A stretch of DNA of 64,000 nucleotides, taken from NCBI GenBank assembly GCA_958450365.1, contig CAUEEP010000856.1, positions 62,001-126,000 on the forward strand. Direction: 5' to 3'. Every line of letters starts with the position of its first letter. Position 1 is the first letter of the stretch. This stretch comes from Mesorhabditis belari (taxonomy: Eukaryota > Nematoda > Chromadorea > Rhabditida > Rhabditidae). The position numbers were made by a program, and so were the translations under genes. The notes under the pieces are model-generated. The model was not told the DNA's origin and ran no database searches. It saw nothing but the letters and a program-made list of their open reading frames with translations. Below, one piece after another: positions 10,454 through 22,925 of the stretch.

Positions 10454-11500
10454 AGATAGATAATCTGCTTTAGTTCTGAATATAATGAACTAAAATTATA
10501 AAATCAATTTATTCAAGCAATTTTCAATCCCCGTAATCATGATCGTTTTCCGTAAATACCATGTTCTGCGGTAAATCACCGCAGCAAGATAAAAAAGAGC
10601 GATCGCTGATTTTCCACATGAAAGTCTTCTTTTAAAAAATGCTCTTCCAGCTTGTTGTGATTCTTCCATAATATCAAGAGAATATTTCAGCCAGTAGAAT
10701 GGTTGTTTATTAAATTGAATTCGCAAAGAATTGAGGAAAGAGCTCGCCAGATCACTGTCATCTTCTAATCTTTCGAAATGACATCCAATTTCAATTTTTT
10801 CTAAAAGTTACAGCGTTTTAAATTTCAGGAGATAAAAATTTAACCTTGTACTGTGTTAAAAGGGTTACTTTCTGGTATGCTGGCTTCACGGGCTTGTAGC
10901 TCGGTCAAAAATATTCGGATCAGCCCACATGTGGTACCATAATGGTCCTTAAATACTTTTCTACAAATTTGAATTAAAAATTCTTGACGAAAATTTGTTC
11001 GAGTGGGCTAAATATCGGTCAGAAGGCGTTCAAATCGGTTTTCTCATCGCAAAATTGAGATTTCGACAACGTCTCTGTCGCGATAAATTATTTTTCCAGA
11101 CGCTTTTTATGAATAAAAAAGAATTACCCAAGATAATGGTAGATGACAATCAGAATTTTGTAAGGAATCTGAAATTGAATCGGAAGAGTTCAGATTGATG
11201 TGCTCGTCGAAGCAAGCCAAAACGAATGAATATGCTTATCAAAAATGGCGGAAAATCTATTAAATACTAACGTTATCTTTTGTTGCAGGTTTTTGTTGGA
11301 GTTTATTAGTTAAAATTATAAAATAAAGCTGTTAAATCAAGGTGGATCTATCATTTTGTTACGCGGGAAAAATGGCGAAAAGCATAGAAACATTTCTATA
11401 AGCGCAATGTCTTCGCGATGAAATAACAGTTTGATGCAAATTGATTTAAAACTAAATTTTGAACTTGTTTTTGGTCAAAACTTGAATTTTTATTCAAAAT
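10454..11500. other. Stretch of about 1 kb without a supported gene
   Basis: A minus-strand frame of 76 codons (10496-10726) and a plus-strand frame of 67 codons (10995-11198) have no recognisable domain and no clear splice context. Words such as AAAATATTCGGATCAGCCCA and GTGGGCTAAATATCGGTCAG near 10908 and 11002 are roughly inverted and may be the ends of a decayed element. Confidence 0.35.
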
Positions 11501-11504
11501 GTCT

Positions 11505-11905
11505 AGTCAAAGTTTTGACGGCCCAACGGACAGGAATGACTGTTTTGACGGCCAGAAGGGCGGGAATCGAAGTTTTTGAAGGCCAGAGCGGCCTGAATCA
11601 CTGTTTAGACGGCCCGAAGGACAGGAATGACTGTTTTGACGACCTGAAAGGTTTTTATTAGGTTGGCGACATTGAAATTTCGTTTTTGAGCAACAACAAA
11701 ATTTATTCGTAGCCCCTGATCCCAGCCCTTTCACTTTTCAGAAAATTCATTCCTGCCTTTCAGGTCGTCAAAACAGTCATTCCTGTCCTTCAGGCCGTCT
11801 AAACAGTGATTCAGGCCGCTCGGGCCTTCAAAAACTTCGACTCCAGCCCTTCTGGCCGTCAAAACAGTCATTCCTGCCCGTTGGGCCGTCAAAACTTTGA
11901 CTTTG
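11505..11905. repeat. Two inverted 30-bp minisatellite arrays forming a large hairpin
   Basis: Array on the minus orientation at 11505-11656 and array on the plus orientation at 11752-11905, about 95 bp apart, each with about five units of about 30 bp built on GGCCGTCAAAACAGTCATTC-like cores. The arms can pair over about 150 bp. The array lies upstream of the lectin gene at 11979, as at the other lectin and Ig-like genes. Confidence 0.75.
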
Positions 11906-11978
11906 GCACTTTGGCATCGTCGCTCCATTCGTTCTTCCCATTTTCCCGAATTCAAAGCGAGTTAACCAATTGATCGGA

Positions 11979-13044
11979 ATGGGTGTGATGGCGGTCAGTC
12001 GGTTCATCACGATTCTCCTCCTTTTCCATCAAATTTCTTCGTCGATTCAACAAAGCGATCAATTGGATCAATTCACGTATTCTTTTCCATTCAAATAGTT
12101 ATCTTTTTAACCATTCAGATCTCCGAATGATCGAGCTGAAATTCCATCTCGTGATGGATGGTTGTATTTTGCAAAAACCGCTTCTTGGTACAAGGTTTGG
12201 TGGATGTTGTCAACCAAGATTATCTTCATCGAAAGGCTATCGATCAAGAAATGGAGTTTGATAAAGCCGAGGAATATTGTGTGGAACAAATGGGTCACTT
12301 GGTCTCAATTCACAGTCAGGAAGAGAACGATTTAGTTCAGAAACTCGGTTAGAAATCCAAATGTTTGTTCTGAAAATTTATGATTTTTGTAGCAATTTAT
12401 GCTTTACAAAACCAAAGACAATCAATATTTATTTTAGCGAAAACTGTTCATTCGCACTCTCTCTTCTCGATCGGAATGAAGGTTGAATTTTTCTTATTAA
12501 AAGGCATACATAAATAGAAAGTAATCATTCTTTCAGCGATTTTCGAAGTCGAAGGCTCTTTGTGAAAAAAGATTCATTTGACTGAGAGTTCTTTGATAGA
12601 AATAATGGTTTCAATTGGAAACGAGAATAATTGCAAGCATAAAAAAGAGAATCTGATTAAAACATCAACATAAAACATAAAACAAAAAATTTTTTTATTT
12701 AGCGAAATCCGAACAATGAAAATTCTTTGGAATGGATAGATGGAAGTTCGGTGGATTTCACGAATTGGATAGGGGGAAAACCGAAATTGGAGACCCACGC
12801 TATGGTGAGATTTTCAACGTAAAGCATCGATATTGATTTGAATTTCCAATGCAGAATTAATCCGAAAATGTTTCTATCAAACCAAGGAAATTTCTTTGTG
12901 TAAAGTCACGCAAAATGTCTTCCCAAAGGATTTTCATCCGAAATGAGCACATTTCAGCTTTGGGGCGGCGATGGGAGATGGTCGGTCTTTTTTCCATGGG
13001 GTTTATCCGTCCCTTTTATCTGCAAAAGGAGCTCTGAATTTTGA
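11979..13044 (+). CDS. C-type lectin domain secreted protein (copy B)
   Basis: The first exon (11979-12076) encodes a signal peptide starting MGVMAVSRFITILLLF, nearly the same as in the Ig-like genes at 3588 and 17591. The lectin fold follows: EFDKAEEYCVEQMGHLVSIH with SQEENDLV, then KTVHSHSLFSIGMK, the exon NSLEWIDGSSVDFTNWIGG, and a last exon LWGGDGRWS...VPFICKR ending at 13044. These are the usual landmarks of a C-type lectin domain (LVSIHS, WIDG, FxNW, ICKR). Between exon 2 and the AEEYC exon the frame is restored by a 44-nt intron (GTGATG...TACAAG); read through, this intron itself looks lectin-like. The role is likely sugar binding outside cells. Divergence from copy C in catalytically neutral but fold-relevant positions may mean relaxed constraint. 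Confidence 0.7.
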
Positions 13045-13452
13045 TAAATTCTGTGTGTTCCTTTCTATGAACAAAAACGAATAAATTCCATTTTATCTAT
13101 TCTTCCGAAAACACACAGACATTTCACTTCATTTCGAAACACAAAATGTTTTTCAGTCACAGTTTCAGCTGGTTGTTGTCATTCAAACTCTAATTCGTCA
13201 CAGATTGAGGAGAGAAGACAAAGTTAAACAAGAAATTTGTTGGGCAATAAAGGGAAAGGAGGGGAAAGCACGATTCGTTTAGTCATCAGTTGATTTCGAT
13301 TAAGGAATTTGAGTCGGCAAACAATGAGTTAACGACTCAATCGCATCAGGAATTCTTTTTTGGAAAAAGAAACGCTCATTCTCTCAAGAAAGGATGGAGA
13401 GCCTTCGATAGTGACAGTTTCAAGCAACAAAAAAACAAAAACACCGGCTTTT
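13045..13452. other. Intergenic stretch between the lectin gene and the gene fragments
   Basis: Holds the 3' region of the lectin gene (TTCTATGAACAAAAACGAATAAATTCC, matching the copy after 21264 in part) and then DNA without a recognisable gene. The piece near 13270-13450 has short frames without homology to anything else in the window. Confidence 0.4.
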
Positions 13453-13700
13453 TCAGGAAACGGAAAATGACGAATCGGACAAATGTGAAGCGGACGGAGT
13501 GGAGTCTTTTTGCGCCGGTTACTACGACGACTACACTCCTGGGAAATGCACAAATGAGTATAAGGTAGGCGCTTTCTGCGTGTGGGACTTTGGAAATTCT
13601 GCATTTAGAATCAAAAGTGAAGGTGTGACATGAGGGTGGACGGGATGAGCAGGGCAGAGATCGGTCAATGATGTGCTGCGATACGGAGATGTGCAAAATG
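13453..13700 (+). pseudogene. Fragment of the three-finger protein gene (second domain only)
   Basis: Copies exons 3 and 4 of the gene at 9067 (VESFCAGYYDD, GKCTNE, MMCCDTEMCK), including the intron between them. The upstream exons are missing, a Cys codon in GKCTNECK has become Tyr (TGT to TAT), and the frame of the second exon is disturbed near 13620. It is therefore a broken partial copy. Confidence 0.7.
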
Positions 13701-13759
13701 GTGAGAGATTTTTTGGATAAAACAGCGTCAAGATTCCAAAATGGAGGTGACTTTTAATT

Positions 13760-14330
<571 letters not shown>

Positions 14331-14405
14331 ACATTTATTGACCACGACAAACAAAGAAAACCAAAGACAGAATTTCATGGATTCTTTTAAACAAACATTG
14401 ATATA

Positions 14406-14978
14406 TTGGGTTGTCCAGTTATGAATGCGCGTTTTTACTATTTTGTAAATTTCTCAAGATATCGAACAGATGTATATGAGTGTTATATATCATTCGAAAG
14501 CTGAAGATCTCCTCTACATTATGGAATAAAAAGTTTTTGAATTCATTCAACTTTTTGGGAAATTGACTGCACAAAGGGAGAGGTCGTCTTCGAAAAAACC
14601 CATTCCAGCTTAGCTATTCCTCAAGTTTTATGGTGTAAAATAACCGCCCAGAAAAGAAAAGAAAAGTAAAGATGCTTTGAAATTGTTATATTTTTAAAAA
14701 AGGTTGTATTGATATATCTATTGGCCAAACATCAAACGGTTAACTCAATTTGTTAAGCCAAAACTTGATCCAAAGGCACCCTTCCATTTTTTGGCCCCCT
14801 GTTCTTCTGTGCAGTCAATTTGCCCAAAAGCTGGACAAATTCAAAAACCTTTTATATCAAAATGTAGAGGAGATCTTCAGCTTTCGAATAATACTTATAT
14901 ATATCTTTTTCTTGATTTCGGTATCTTGAGGAATTAACAAAATAGTAAAAAACGTGCACTCATAACTGGACAACCCAA
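14406..14978. mobile_element. Mariner-type MITE of 573 bp
   Basis: Ends TTGGGTTGTCCAGTTATGAA and the matching ATAACTGGACAACCCAA, flanked by TA (14404-14405, 14979-14980). The inverted similarity extends inward for over 150 bp (AGGAGATCTTCAGCTTTCGA and its inverse). No transposase frame, so non-autonomous. Confidence 0.9.
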
Positions 14979-15002
14979 TACGTATACAGTAATAAATACA
15001 TT

Positions 15003-17591
15003 TTAGGGGCACATCTTTGTTTCGATCACATAGGTGCCAACAATATCCGAATACGATCCATTTCCCTCATTTTCTCCCGAGTGTTTGTATCTAAAAGACA
15101 TTTTTTTAACAGCTCCATCATCTCTTACTTTATCGCAAGCTCAATTCCAAAAGAAATCTCGTAAATCAAAGTTAGAATAATCTCAGAATTCTCACTTAAA
15201 ACAAGCCCTCCACTCGTTGTTCAATGTGAATTTCTTTCGGTTGAATTGTTCTCCCGGGATGTCCAACGAGGGAAAGATTACCTAAAGAAAAATTGAGACA
15301 AAGGCTTGAGTGAAACCTAAAACAGGCCATTCAAGTAGGTAAAAACTTACCTTTTCATAGAAATTGTCAATCTTTCGAACACTCCCCGATCGTTCTCTCG
15401 GCCCACAATCGGTCTTCACTGGTTGATCCATGATCATCGTCATCACAGTTGAACTAAAACGCAATTGACTCCTTTTATGTATGAATTTTCGCAAACAACT
15501 CTTACCTGTGCAATCTCACAAATGTCGTATTCTTTCCTCCAGAAAGCCTGAAAATGCTATCCAATCGGGACATCCACCTAAACCACTTTTCTTAAGTCAG
15601 CTTAAAACTCAGTAAAAGGTACCTCGTCCATTGCGTATAAGCATTTGACGATTCCATTTTCTTTTTACCATCGACGAGCTGCAAAACACAGTGTCCTAAA
15701 TGATTTTAAACTTGCTAAAATCCAAATTTCAGTAAATTCATCGAAACACCCCCACCCTCTCGGCGTTGATGTGTTTTTCCCAAATCGCATTTACTCCACG
15801 GCTCCCATCGAAAAGCCAACGCCACATCCGTGTAAAATCGTTTCTAAAACGTAAATATTAATTCCAAACATGTGAAATTTAAGGCGCTTGATTAGCTATT
15901 TTCACTAAAACTTGAAAAACTAGCCTCAATCGTATCAGATCGTAGGAGCAGATACAGATGTATCGGCGTCTCCGGCACTTTTCGTATCACTAAGTCGTCG
16001 GTGTCGGGGTGAAGTTTCTAAAATTACCTTGAATGCACTTAAAAAGGAATGGATTACCAAATATTTTTCGCACTCAAGATCACCGCTATCACACATCGAC
16101 TCATTTTCGCGTCTATAGATGATGGGATGCCAGTTGAATTTCCATTGAGTATCCGGGTACATCTAGATTTTAATAGGGTGCGCTAATATTCAGTGTGGCT
16201 GAATGGAAAATCGGGCACTTAATTCCATAAAATCTACTTTAATATTCTTACACACTTACATAAATCGGTTTCCCGCAATCATTGCCACATTGAAATGAAT
16301 GCGGTAATGAAGCCTTTTTGTCAGGCGATTCACTGACCATTTTGCCTAAAATGTGTAAGTTTAGAAAGAATTGTTAAAATTGACCCATATCCGGACTCAG
16401 TGGAACCCGATTCTTCGAATTGGCATCATCCATCCAATTGACTCGATTGATCGGCGTCATCGCGTGAAGAATATAGAAATAACGGACCTAAACATGGGTA
16501 AAAGTTTAATTGCCGCTGTGAAAGTATACCAAATGGATCGCGTCATCGTAGCAAAAATACACACCAGCCGCCCTTGCTTCAGCCTAAAAATTAAGATAAA
16601 CTTACAAGTAAAAACATAAACTTACATTATGAATATGTAACGTATTGCCAATTTGTTCGAACGTTTGTCGTCGGATATGGGGCAAAGATCCGTTCCCTGT
16701 GGCCTGATCTCTAAAAAAACAAATTTTTTTCAAACAAACAAGGCAATAAATATCTTACGTTTTAACAAAAACAAGAAACGCACCGATTTCGGGGCATGTA
16801 AGACGGACCACAATTCTCTGATCCATAGAATTCGTTCGGCCTTGTATTGATCTCGGAGTTGAGTTGTAAAAATTGCGTCACAATATCCGCGTGTTGCAAC
16901 TTCTAAATGTGGCAACGATAGTAGAAAATCGAAAAAAATTTTACCTTATTCTTCTGGTAATGATGGAAAAAGTCGTATATATATGCGGCCCAACCCCACG
17001 TTTTGATCTTCCCATTTGAATCGAGACCTCTAAAATTCGAACAGAACATTTATTTAGATCCTATGAACGAAACTAACCGTTGACAAACTTTGCACGTGAA
17101 AGAAATATTATCGCCAGGCCAGTAATAGATGTGTTTTACCTAAAGAAACCTTCATTGTTTATACCAAGTTTATATTAACCCTCATTGGAAGGCCATTCTC
17201 GCTACATTCAGCCACTTCCGCGCCTTTGAAACCAAAATGAATATCCCTAAAATTAAATTTTATAATTTAAGAAAAGTAAAGGCATCGCTAATTTTTATAG
17301 TACACCACTGCATAAGTTCATTTTACGCTAAAAACTTAACTCAAGCCAGTAACAAGATGGAAATCCATTTATTTCTTCAACCCCAAACCTCCATAATCTC
17401 TTTCTGACTTACTTCAAAGTACGACGATCACGAGACAAAATTTCATCTCGATCATTCGGAGATCTGAAGGATTGAAAATATGGCTATTTGAAGGGAAAAG
17501 AATACGTGAATTGACCCAATTGATCACTTTGTTGAATCGACCAAGAAATTTGATGGAAAAAGAGGAGAAGACTGACGGCCATCACACCCAT
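15003..17591 (-). CDS. Secreted Ig-like domain protein, inverted paralogue of 3588-6175 (copy A')
   Basis: Every exon of copy A has a counterpart here in inverse order: start MGVMAVSLLLFFHQIS (17591), the Ig segments including GNTLHIHN and the AGVYFCYDD-type Cys exon, WHPIIYRRENES, the WEPWS segment and the final exon ending ETKMCP at 15003. The signal peptide is shorter than in A by a small deletion. Substitutions are frequent but most frames stay open. In one exon (GCTACGATGACGCGA near 16540) the Cys region differs from A, so function is uncertain. Same inferred role as copy A. Confidence 0.6.
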
Positions 17592-17664
17592 TCTGCTCAA
17601 CTCGTTAATTCGTTTCGAATTAGGGGAAATGGGAAGAACGAATGTAGCGACGATGCCAAAGTGC

Positions 17665-17825
17665 CAAAGCCAAAGTTTTGACGGCCCAACGGGCAGGAAT
17701 GACTGTTTTGACTGCCTGAAGGGCTGGAATCGAAGTTTTGGAAGGCCAGAGCGGCCTGAATCACTGTCTAGACGACCCGAAGGACAAGAATGACTGTTTT
17801 GACGACCTGAATGGCCTGAAGAAAT
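17665..17825. repeat. 30-bp minisatellite array, inverted copy
   Basis: About five units of about 30 bp on the minus orientation (CGTCAAAACAGTCATTC-type cores on the reverse strand), mirror image of 20036-20168 and upstream of the Ig-like gene A'. Confidence 0.7.
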
Positions 17826-18567
17826 TTAAAAATTGAAAAGTAACCACATTTAAACATGTGATTTATAGAAAAACTGTGTAACTGATGTTAAATTCAGCTC
17901 ACAATCGGTGGCTTTTAAGTCTTTCAACTCTAATTTCATCTATTTATATAAATAGTGAACTGGTGAGCACTCCCTGAATGCAGGAGACAAGAATTTAAAT
18001 GGCTAACGCTGCACCTACAAAAGGAAAGACGACGAGAGTTCTATTTAATGGAAGTATAAACTTGAAATGAAAAAGCGGACCCGATTCTCCTTGTATTTTG
18101 TCTTTTCTCCCGTAATCTCTTTTCTATTTCATTTCTATTACATATTAACCAAGCGGAGCTCACTCTATTCCAATGTCATGGCAAAAAGCTGCATTCAGTT
18201 TGCATAAAACTTGATGAAATCTTCAAACCTGTGAAACCATCAAAGGTATTTGATATTCTTTCATCTCAACCGGTCTCTTCTTGACAATACAATATAAAGT
18301 ATAGAAATTTATTGGCATTGAAAGAAAAGATAGGATAAATTCATATAAAATATAATAAGTTGGTTGATTAAACATTTTTGTTCGGTAAAGTCAGCCCAAA
18401 CGAAGCCAAACATTCAAACAAGGTTTCCAGGCCAATGGTAAGCTTAACAGGTCAAGCTCAACTTTAGGCTATTTGACTTTCAGTTGGACCACAGCAGACC
18501 TAAGAATGGGGTATAATGTTCTCTAATTTTAATGCAAAAATGAACCCACGAGTAGACTGCTCTTATA

Positions 18568-19568
18568 CAATCTGCCAAAAAAATTATAGTCGCACCCTGT
18601 TTTTTGCTAGTTGAGAGCCGGACATAAGTGCTAGCCCAGTGTCGATTTTCCGTTTTGTCAGCCAATCTCCTGTGGAGCAACTTGCATGAATACTCGCGTT
18701 ATCGTGCATAAAAATAAAGTTATTGCCCGGATTATTGTTCAGATAGACGGTTAGATGTTTGTCCAACACTTGTTGATAGTCAAGCGATGTCATCCGGGTC
18801 GAAATAAACTAGCTCAAGCCCACCAGCTCACCGTCTCGAAGGGCTCCCCATACTATACATGATCCACCTCCAAAGTTCCTCGTGCTGAAGACCATACCCG
18901 TCTTTCGTGAATCCATCCGATATCTTCGAAAACCATGAGCACCATTAAGGTTGAACTTCTTTTCGTCGCTCCAAATGATCTAAAATGATCTGAAATATAT
19001 AAGAAATACTAGTAAAACAACTCCTTCCCATTTGGTCTTCTGGTTCTTTTGAGCGAAATCGATTGTATCGAAAGCGAAATCGATTCTTTGTAAGTCGTGG
19101 AGCTTGCTTCATGAGTTTGCATTTGAGTATTGTAGATCGTTTGACAACGTTGCGCACAGTTTGGCGAGTGACCGGAGGCTTCATCTCCTGGCGAACCTCT
19201 TCGAGTGATGTCGTCATGTTGGAAAGACGTCCCGTAATTGCGCGTTCGTCTTGATCGGTCAACTTTTTCTTCCAGCTCCGTGTTACTTTCTTCTTAGGAG
19301 TCACTTTGGTCTTGAGAGACGTGCGAATACACTTCTCAGAAGGTCCGATCCGACGAGCAATGTCCCTCTTTGAGTGCCCAAGCGTGTAGAGCACATCGAT
19401 ACGCGTTTTTTGTGCGATAAAGTACTTTGGATGAGTGAAATGAATTCAAATTTTGCATGGGTTGTTTATTTTACAATAAAGAAACTAAAAAAATACTTTC
19501 ACAGGACTAGCACTTATATCCGGCTCTAAACAAGCAAAAAACAGGGTCTATAATTTTTTGACAGATTG
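18568..19568. mobile_element. Tc1-like element, internally deleted
   Basis: Ends CAATCTGCC...GACAGATTG with TA on both sides (18566-18567, 19569-19570) and inverted repeats of about 65 bp around AGAGCCGGACATAAGTGCTA / TAGCACTTATATCCGGCTCT. The transposase inside has lost its C-terminus. The paralogous site at 1417 (CTCTTATATTTCTGAAAT) has no element, so insertion came after that duplication. Another end of the family lies at 1-168. Confidence 0.9.
18584..19394 (-). pseudogene. Broken Tc1/Tc3-like transposase
   Basis: N-terminal frame 19394-18945 shows the helix-turn-helix (GHSKRDIARRIGPSEKCIRT) and a second DNA-binding region with VTRQTVRNVVKRS. A later frame (18793-18584) shows the second catalytic Asp in FMHDNASIHAS. 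The frames are not joined cleanly, and the SPDxNPxE region with the third acidic residue is absent because the inverted repeat follows at once. The copy cannot make an active enzyme. Confidence 0.8.
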
Positions 19569-20035
19569 TATTACTGAAATTAAATGTTTTCTTGAATAAA
19601 ATGATCGTAAGGGAAAACTACAGAAATCTGGAAATGGAGAAATTTGTGTTCTGTAAAAAAATAAATTTCAGATTTTTGTGTTGAAATTATGACAAACATA
19701 ATTTAAATTAAAGAATTGCTCCCAAACCCTTTTCTTGAATCATCCATGACTTCACAGACAAAGGAGAAAAGAGTCCGCTTTTTCATTTCAAGTTTATGCT
19801 TCCGTTAAATCGAACTCTCGTCTTCTTTCCCTTTGTAGGTGCAGCGTTAGCCATTTAAATTTTTGTCTCCTGCATTCAGGTATGTGCTCACCAGTTCACT
19901 ATTTATATAAATAGATGAAATTAGAGTTGAAAGACTTAAAAGCCAACGATTGTGAGCTGAATTTAACATCAATTACACAGTTTTTCTATAAGCCACATGT
20001 TAAAATGTGGTTACTTTTCAATTTTTAAATTTCTT

Positions 20036-20168
20036 CAGGCCATTCAGGTCGTCAAAACAGTCATTCTTGTCCTTCGGGTCGTCTAGACAGTGATTCAGGC
20101 CGCTCTGGCCTTCAAAAACTTCGATTCCAGCCCTTCTGGCCGTCAAAACAGTCATTCCTGCCCAGTCA
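20036..20168. repeat. 30-bp minisatellite array upstream of lectin gene C
   Basis: Four to five units of about 30 bp (CGTCAAAACAGTCATTC-type cores), ending about 85 bp before the lectin start codon at 20254. Same position relative to the gene as at 11752-11905. Confidence 0.7.
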
Positions 20169-20253
20169 ACTTTGGCATTGCCATCTTGGCATCGTCGCTC
20201 CATTCGTTCTTCCAATTTCGCCTAATTCTAAACGAATTAACCAATTAATCGGA

Positions 20254-21264
20254 ATGGGTGTGATGGCGGTCAGTCGGTTGATCACGATCCTCCTCCTTTG
20301 CCATCAAATTTCTTCATCGATTCAACAAAGCGATCAATTGGATCAATTCACGTATTCTTTTCCATTCAAATAGTTATATTTTCAAGCATTCAGATCTCCG
20401 AATGATCGAGATGAAATTCCGTGTCGTGATGAATGGTTGTATCTTGAAAAAACCGCTTCTTGGTATAAGGTTTGGTGGATGTTGTCAACCAAGATTATCT
20501 TCATCGAAAGGCTATCGATCAAGAAATAGAGTTTGATGAAGCCGTGGAATATTGTGTGGAACAAAAGGGTCACTTGGTCTCAATTCACAGCCAGGAGGAG
20601 AACGATTTTGTTCAGGAACTCGGTAAGAAAGAAAATAAAACCAAAGACATTCAATATTTAGCAAAAACTGTTCATTCGAATTGGAACTTCTGGATCGGAC
20701 TGAAGGTTGAATTTTTCTCATTAAAAGGTCTCAGAAATAGAAAGTAATGATTCTTTCAGCGATTTTCCAAGTGGAAGGCTCTTTGTGAAAAAAGATTTGC
20801 TCGACTGAGAGTTCTTTGATAGAAATAATGGTTTCATTTGGAAACTGGAATAATTACAATAAGAAAAAAGAAGAATCTGTTTAAATGTAAACGTCGAAAA
20901 TATAAAAATTTCTTTATTCAGCGCAATCCGAACAACGAATATTCTTTGGAATGGACGGATGGAAGTCCGCTGGATTTCACGAATTGGCTATGGGGAGATC
21001 CGGATTTCGACACCAATGCTATGGTGAAATTTTCCACATGAAAGCATCGATATCGATTTGAATTTCTAATGCAGAATTAATCCGAAAATGTTTGAGTCAA
21101 TCTAAGGAAATTTTATTGTGTAAAATAATGCAAAATGTTTTCTCAAAGGATTTTCGTCCGAAATGAACACATTTCAGCTTTGGGACGGAGATGGGAAATG
21201 GTCGCTTCTTCCTCCATGGGATCAATTCGCCAGTTTTATCTGCAAAAGAAGCTCTCAATTCTGA
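20254..21264 (+). CDS. C-type lectin domain secreted protein (copy C)
   Basis: Signal-peptide exon MGVMAVSRLITILLLC (20254-20351) is followed by exon 2 and, after a 44-nt intron, the lectin domain: DEAVEYCVEQKGHLVSIHSQ, then EENDFVQEL, HSNWNFWIGLK, EYSLEWTDGSPLDFTNWLWG, and the last exon LWDGDGKWSLLPPW...FASFICKR, stop at 21264. All hallmark positions of a C-type lectin domain are present (WIGL, WTDG, FxNW, ICKR). This copy is better preserved than copy B. As in B, the short intron before the YCVEQ exon reads as lectin-like sequence. Probably secreted and sugar-binding; in nematodes such genes are often tied to responses to microbes (family knowledge, not shown here). Confidence 0.8.
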
Positions 21265-22429
21265 TAATTCTTTGTGTTCCTTTCTGTGAACAAACACGAA
21301 TAAATTTCATTTTATCTATTCTTCTGAAAACACACAAACATTTCACTTCTCGCAAATAAACGTTTTTCAGTCACAGTTTCTTCAGTCACAAGAAGTTTTT
21401 TTGGAAAATAAAGGAAAGGAGGGGCTTTCTCTTTGCCCTTTATGTGATCGATCGTGCGGCGAAAGATTCTTCAAGCTCTGCCCTAAGCCCCTTGTAAGAT
21501 TAGATTGGTGATTTGAAGTTGGCTATAAATTGGTCTAAATTGCCACCATTTTGACTCTCCATCTTCCTGTCTTTGAAGAAAACCGAAGACAAAAGTTTAT
21601 TCAAAGCTTCTAAAGATCATTTTATAAAGAATTAATTGTTTTCTCTAATCATGCAAATTATAGTTATTTCTAAGAGTTCTAAGGAAAAGTGTTATCAACT
21701 TCAAGTTGCCAACTTAATATTTTCGATTCATCACGATTTGCGTGCAAATATGTGTATTGAATCTGGTTTCGATCTCTGTCTGCTTTTCGAATCAGTTCAG
21801 TTAAGAGCAAATAGAATAAGTTAAGATTCGGTTCAATTTTAAGCTTTAAACTACTTTTCCAATTCTCCAATTCAACATGTTATCCCAAAAGCATCTCTTG
21901 GTTTTCCCTGAACCTGTAAAAAATTTGGGTATTTTGTCACAAATCGTTTAAAAAAAGTCTTTTGCCATTGTTTTTGAGAAGTGTTGCTGTGCATTGCTCG
22001 ATCAAGCTGCGAAACACTTCAAATCAAAGTTTCGTGCAAAAAAATAGAGAATGGGGCTTGCAAAAGCTGTCAGGCAAACTTTATAAATAAAGACTTGGAT
22101 CTTGGATTACCGTTTGCTTCAAATAGAAAAGCCACTTCTACATGAACATTACCGTCCAATGCTCAATCCTTTGGAATAAAGGACAAGGTGCTACAAGACA
22201 AGAAGGTTTTTCGCATTTTCTTTCATATTTTGATGCTGATTCTGATTTGTCTATTCCCGTTTATCAAAGCAGATGGTTTGAAATGTCAAAATTAGAATCT
22301 AATTGTTTTTTTGGATTCATGGATCTATCGCCTAACAAGAGAAACGCGATCGATAGAAGGCTAGATATATCAAAAATGATGTCAATTCGTTAGCAATAGC
22401 TTTCCCACTTCCATATAGGTGATGAGATT
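21265..22429. other. Stretch of about 1.1 kb without a supported gene
   Basis: After the lectin 3' region, no frame with recognisable homology or splice context is seen. An 83-codon frame at 22142-22393 could be an exon of the broken lipase that follows, but I find no match to the intact lipase at 23197. Confidence 0.35.
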
Positions 22430-22832
22430 GGTATTTGATAAAACATCCAATATCATAATTGATTTGAGTCAAGGTCGTTGCAACCAAGTAGACAAAAAGG
22501 CTGCTTCTGTTTGTGTCGATGCGACTCCATTCTCAATCAATGAAAAGCCAATCACTAAGTTTCATCAAGACTTCAGTGAATGAATGTGAATGAATATGCA
22601 GCTTCTGAATGCACACCAACACCAACCAATCAAATCATCGTCAACTCTGCTTCCGTTTATTCAATGCACACTTTCCATCTTTATTTGTCTTTACCTTATT
22701 TAATAAATTTTTACATCAATTTGTCATTTGTTGTAAAAAAGGCTTTGGATTTGAGTAAACAAATTGCAGAACTTGTCAAAAGCAGACAACAATTGCACGT
22801 TTGTATCGGTGATCACATTCTTCAAATGCCGT
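22430..22832 (+). pseudogene. 3' fragment of a class 3 lipase-like gene
   Basis: The end resembles the last exon of the lipase at 23197-25118: VNEYAASECTPTPTNQ and SASVYSMHTFHLYLSL here match ITEYAASGCSVAPTT and SAFGYSMHALFILVI there. The preceding frame (CNQVDKKAASVCVDATPFS) is a plausible upstream exon. The catalytic part with GHSxSG is missing, so this is a partial tandem copy. Confidence 0.55.
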
Positions 22833-22849
22833 AAATGCTGTATTAGAAC

Positions 22850-22925
22850 GACCCCCTCTAATAGAGCGACCCTCCAAGGGAGTATTGAAAAATAGAGCGA
22901 CAGCTCGCTCTAATGCAGCGTAATA
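22850..22925. repeat. Short MITE-like repeat
   Basis: Contains the words CTCTAATAGAGCGA and GAGCGACAGCTCGCTCTAAT, which are self-complementary over about 10 bases. It resembles small non-autonomous elements, but no full ends could be defined. Confidence 0.35.

Larger units (their letters stand above)
17460..20400. repeat. Inverted repeat arms of about 630 bp flanking 18.1-19.8 kb
   Basis: 17460-18090 is the inverse of 19770-20400. Each arm runs from the palindromic module through the minisatellite to the shared signal-peptide exon (Ig-like gene A' on the left, lectin gene C on the right). The DNA between (18391-18567 and 19570-19770) is a direct copy of 1225-1470 and 3137-3285. The arms therefore give two divergent genes with the same 5' end. 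Confidence 0.75.

Noticed and set aside
16371..16850. Plus-strand frames of 65-82 codons
   Set aside because: They are antisense to exons of the Ig-like gene A'.
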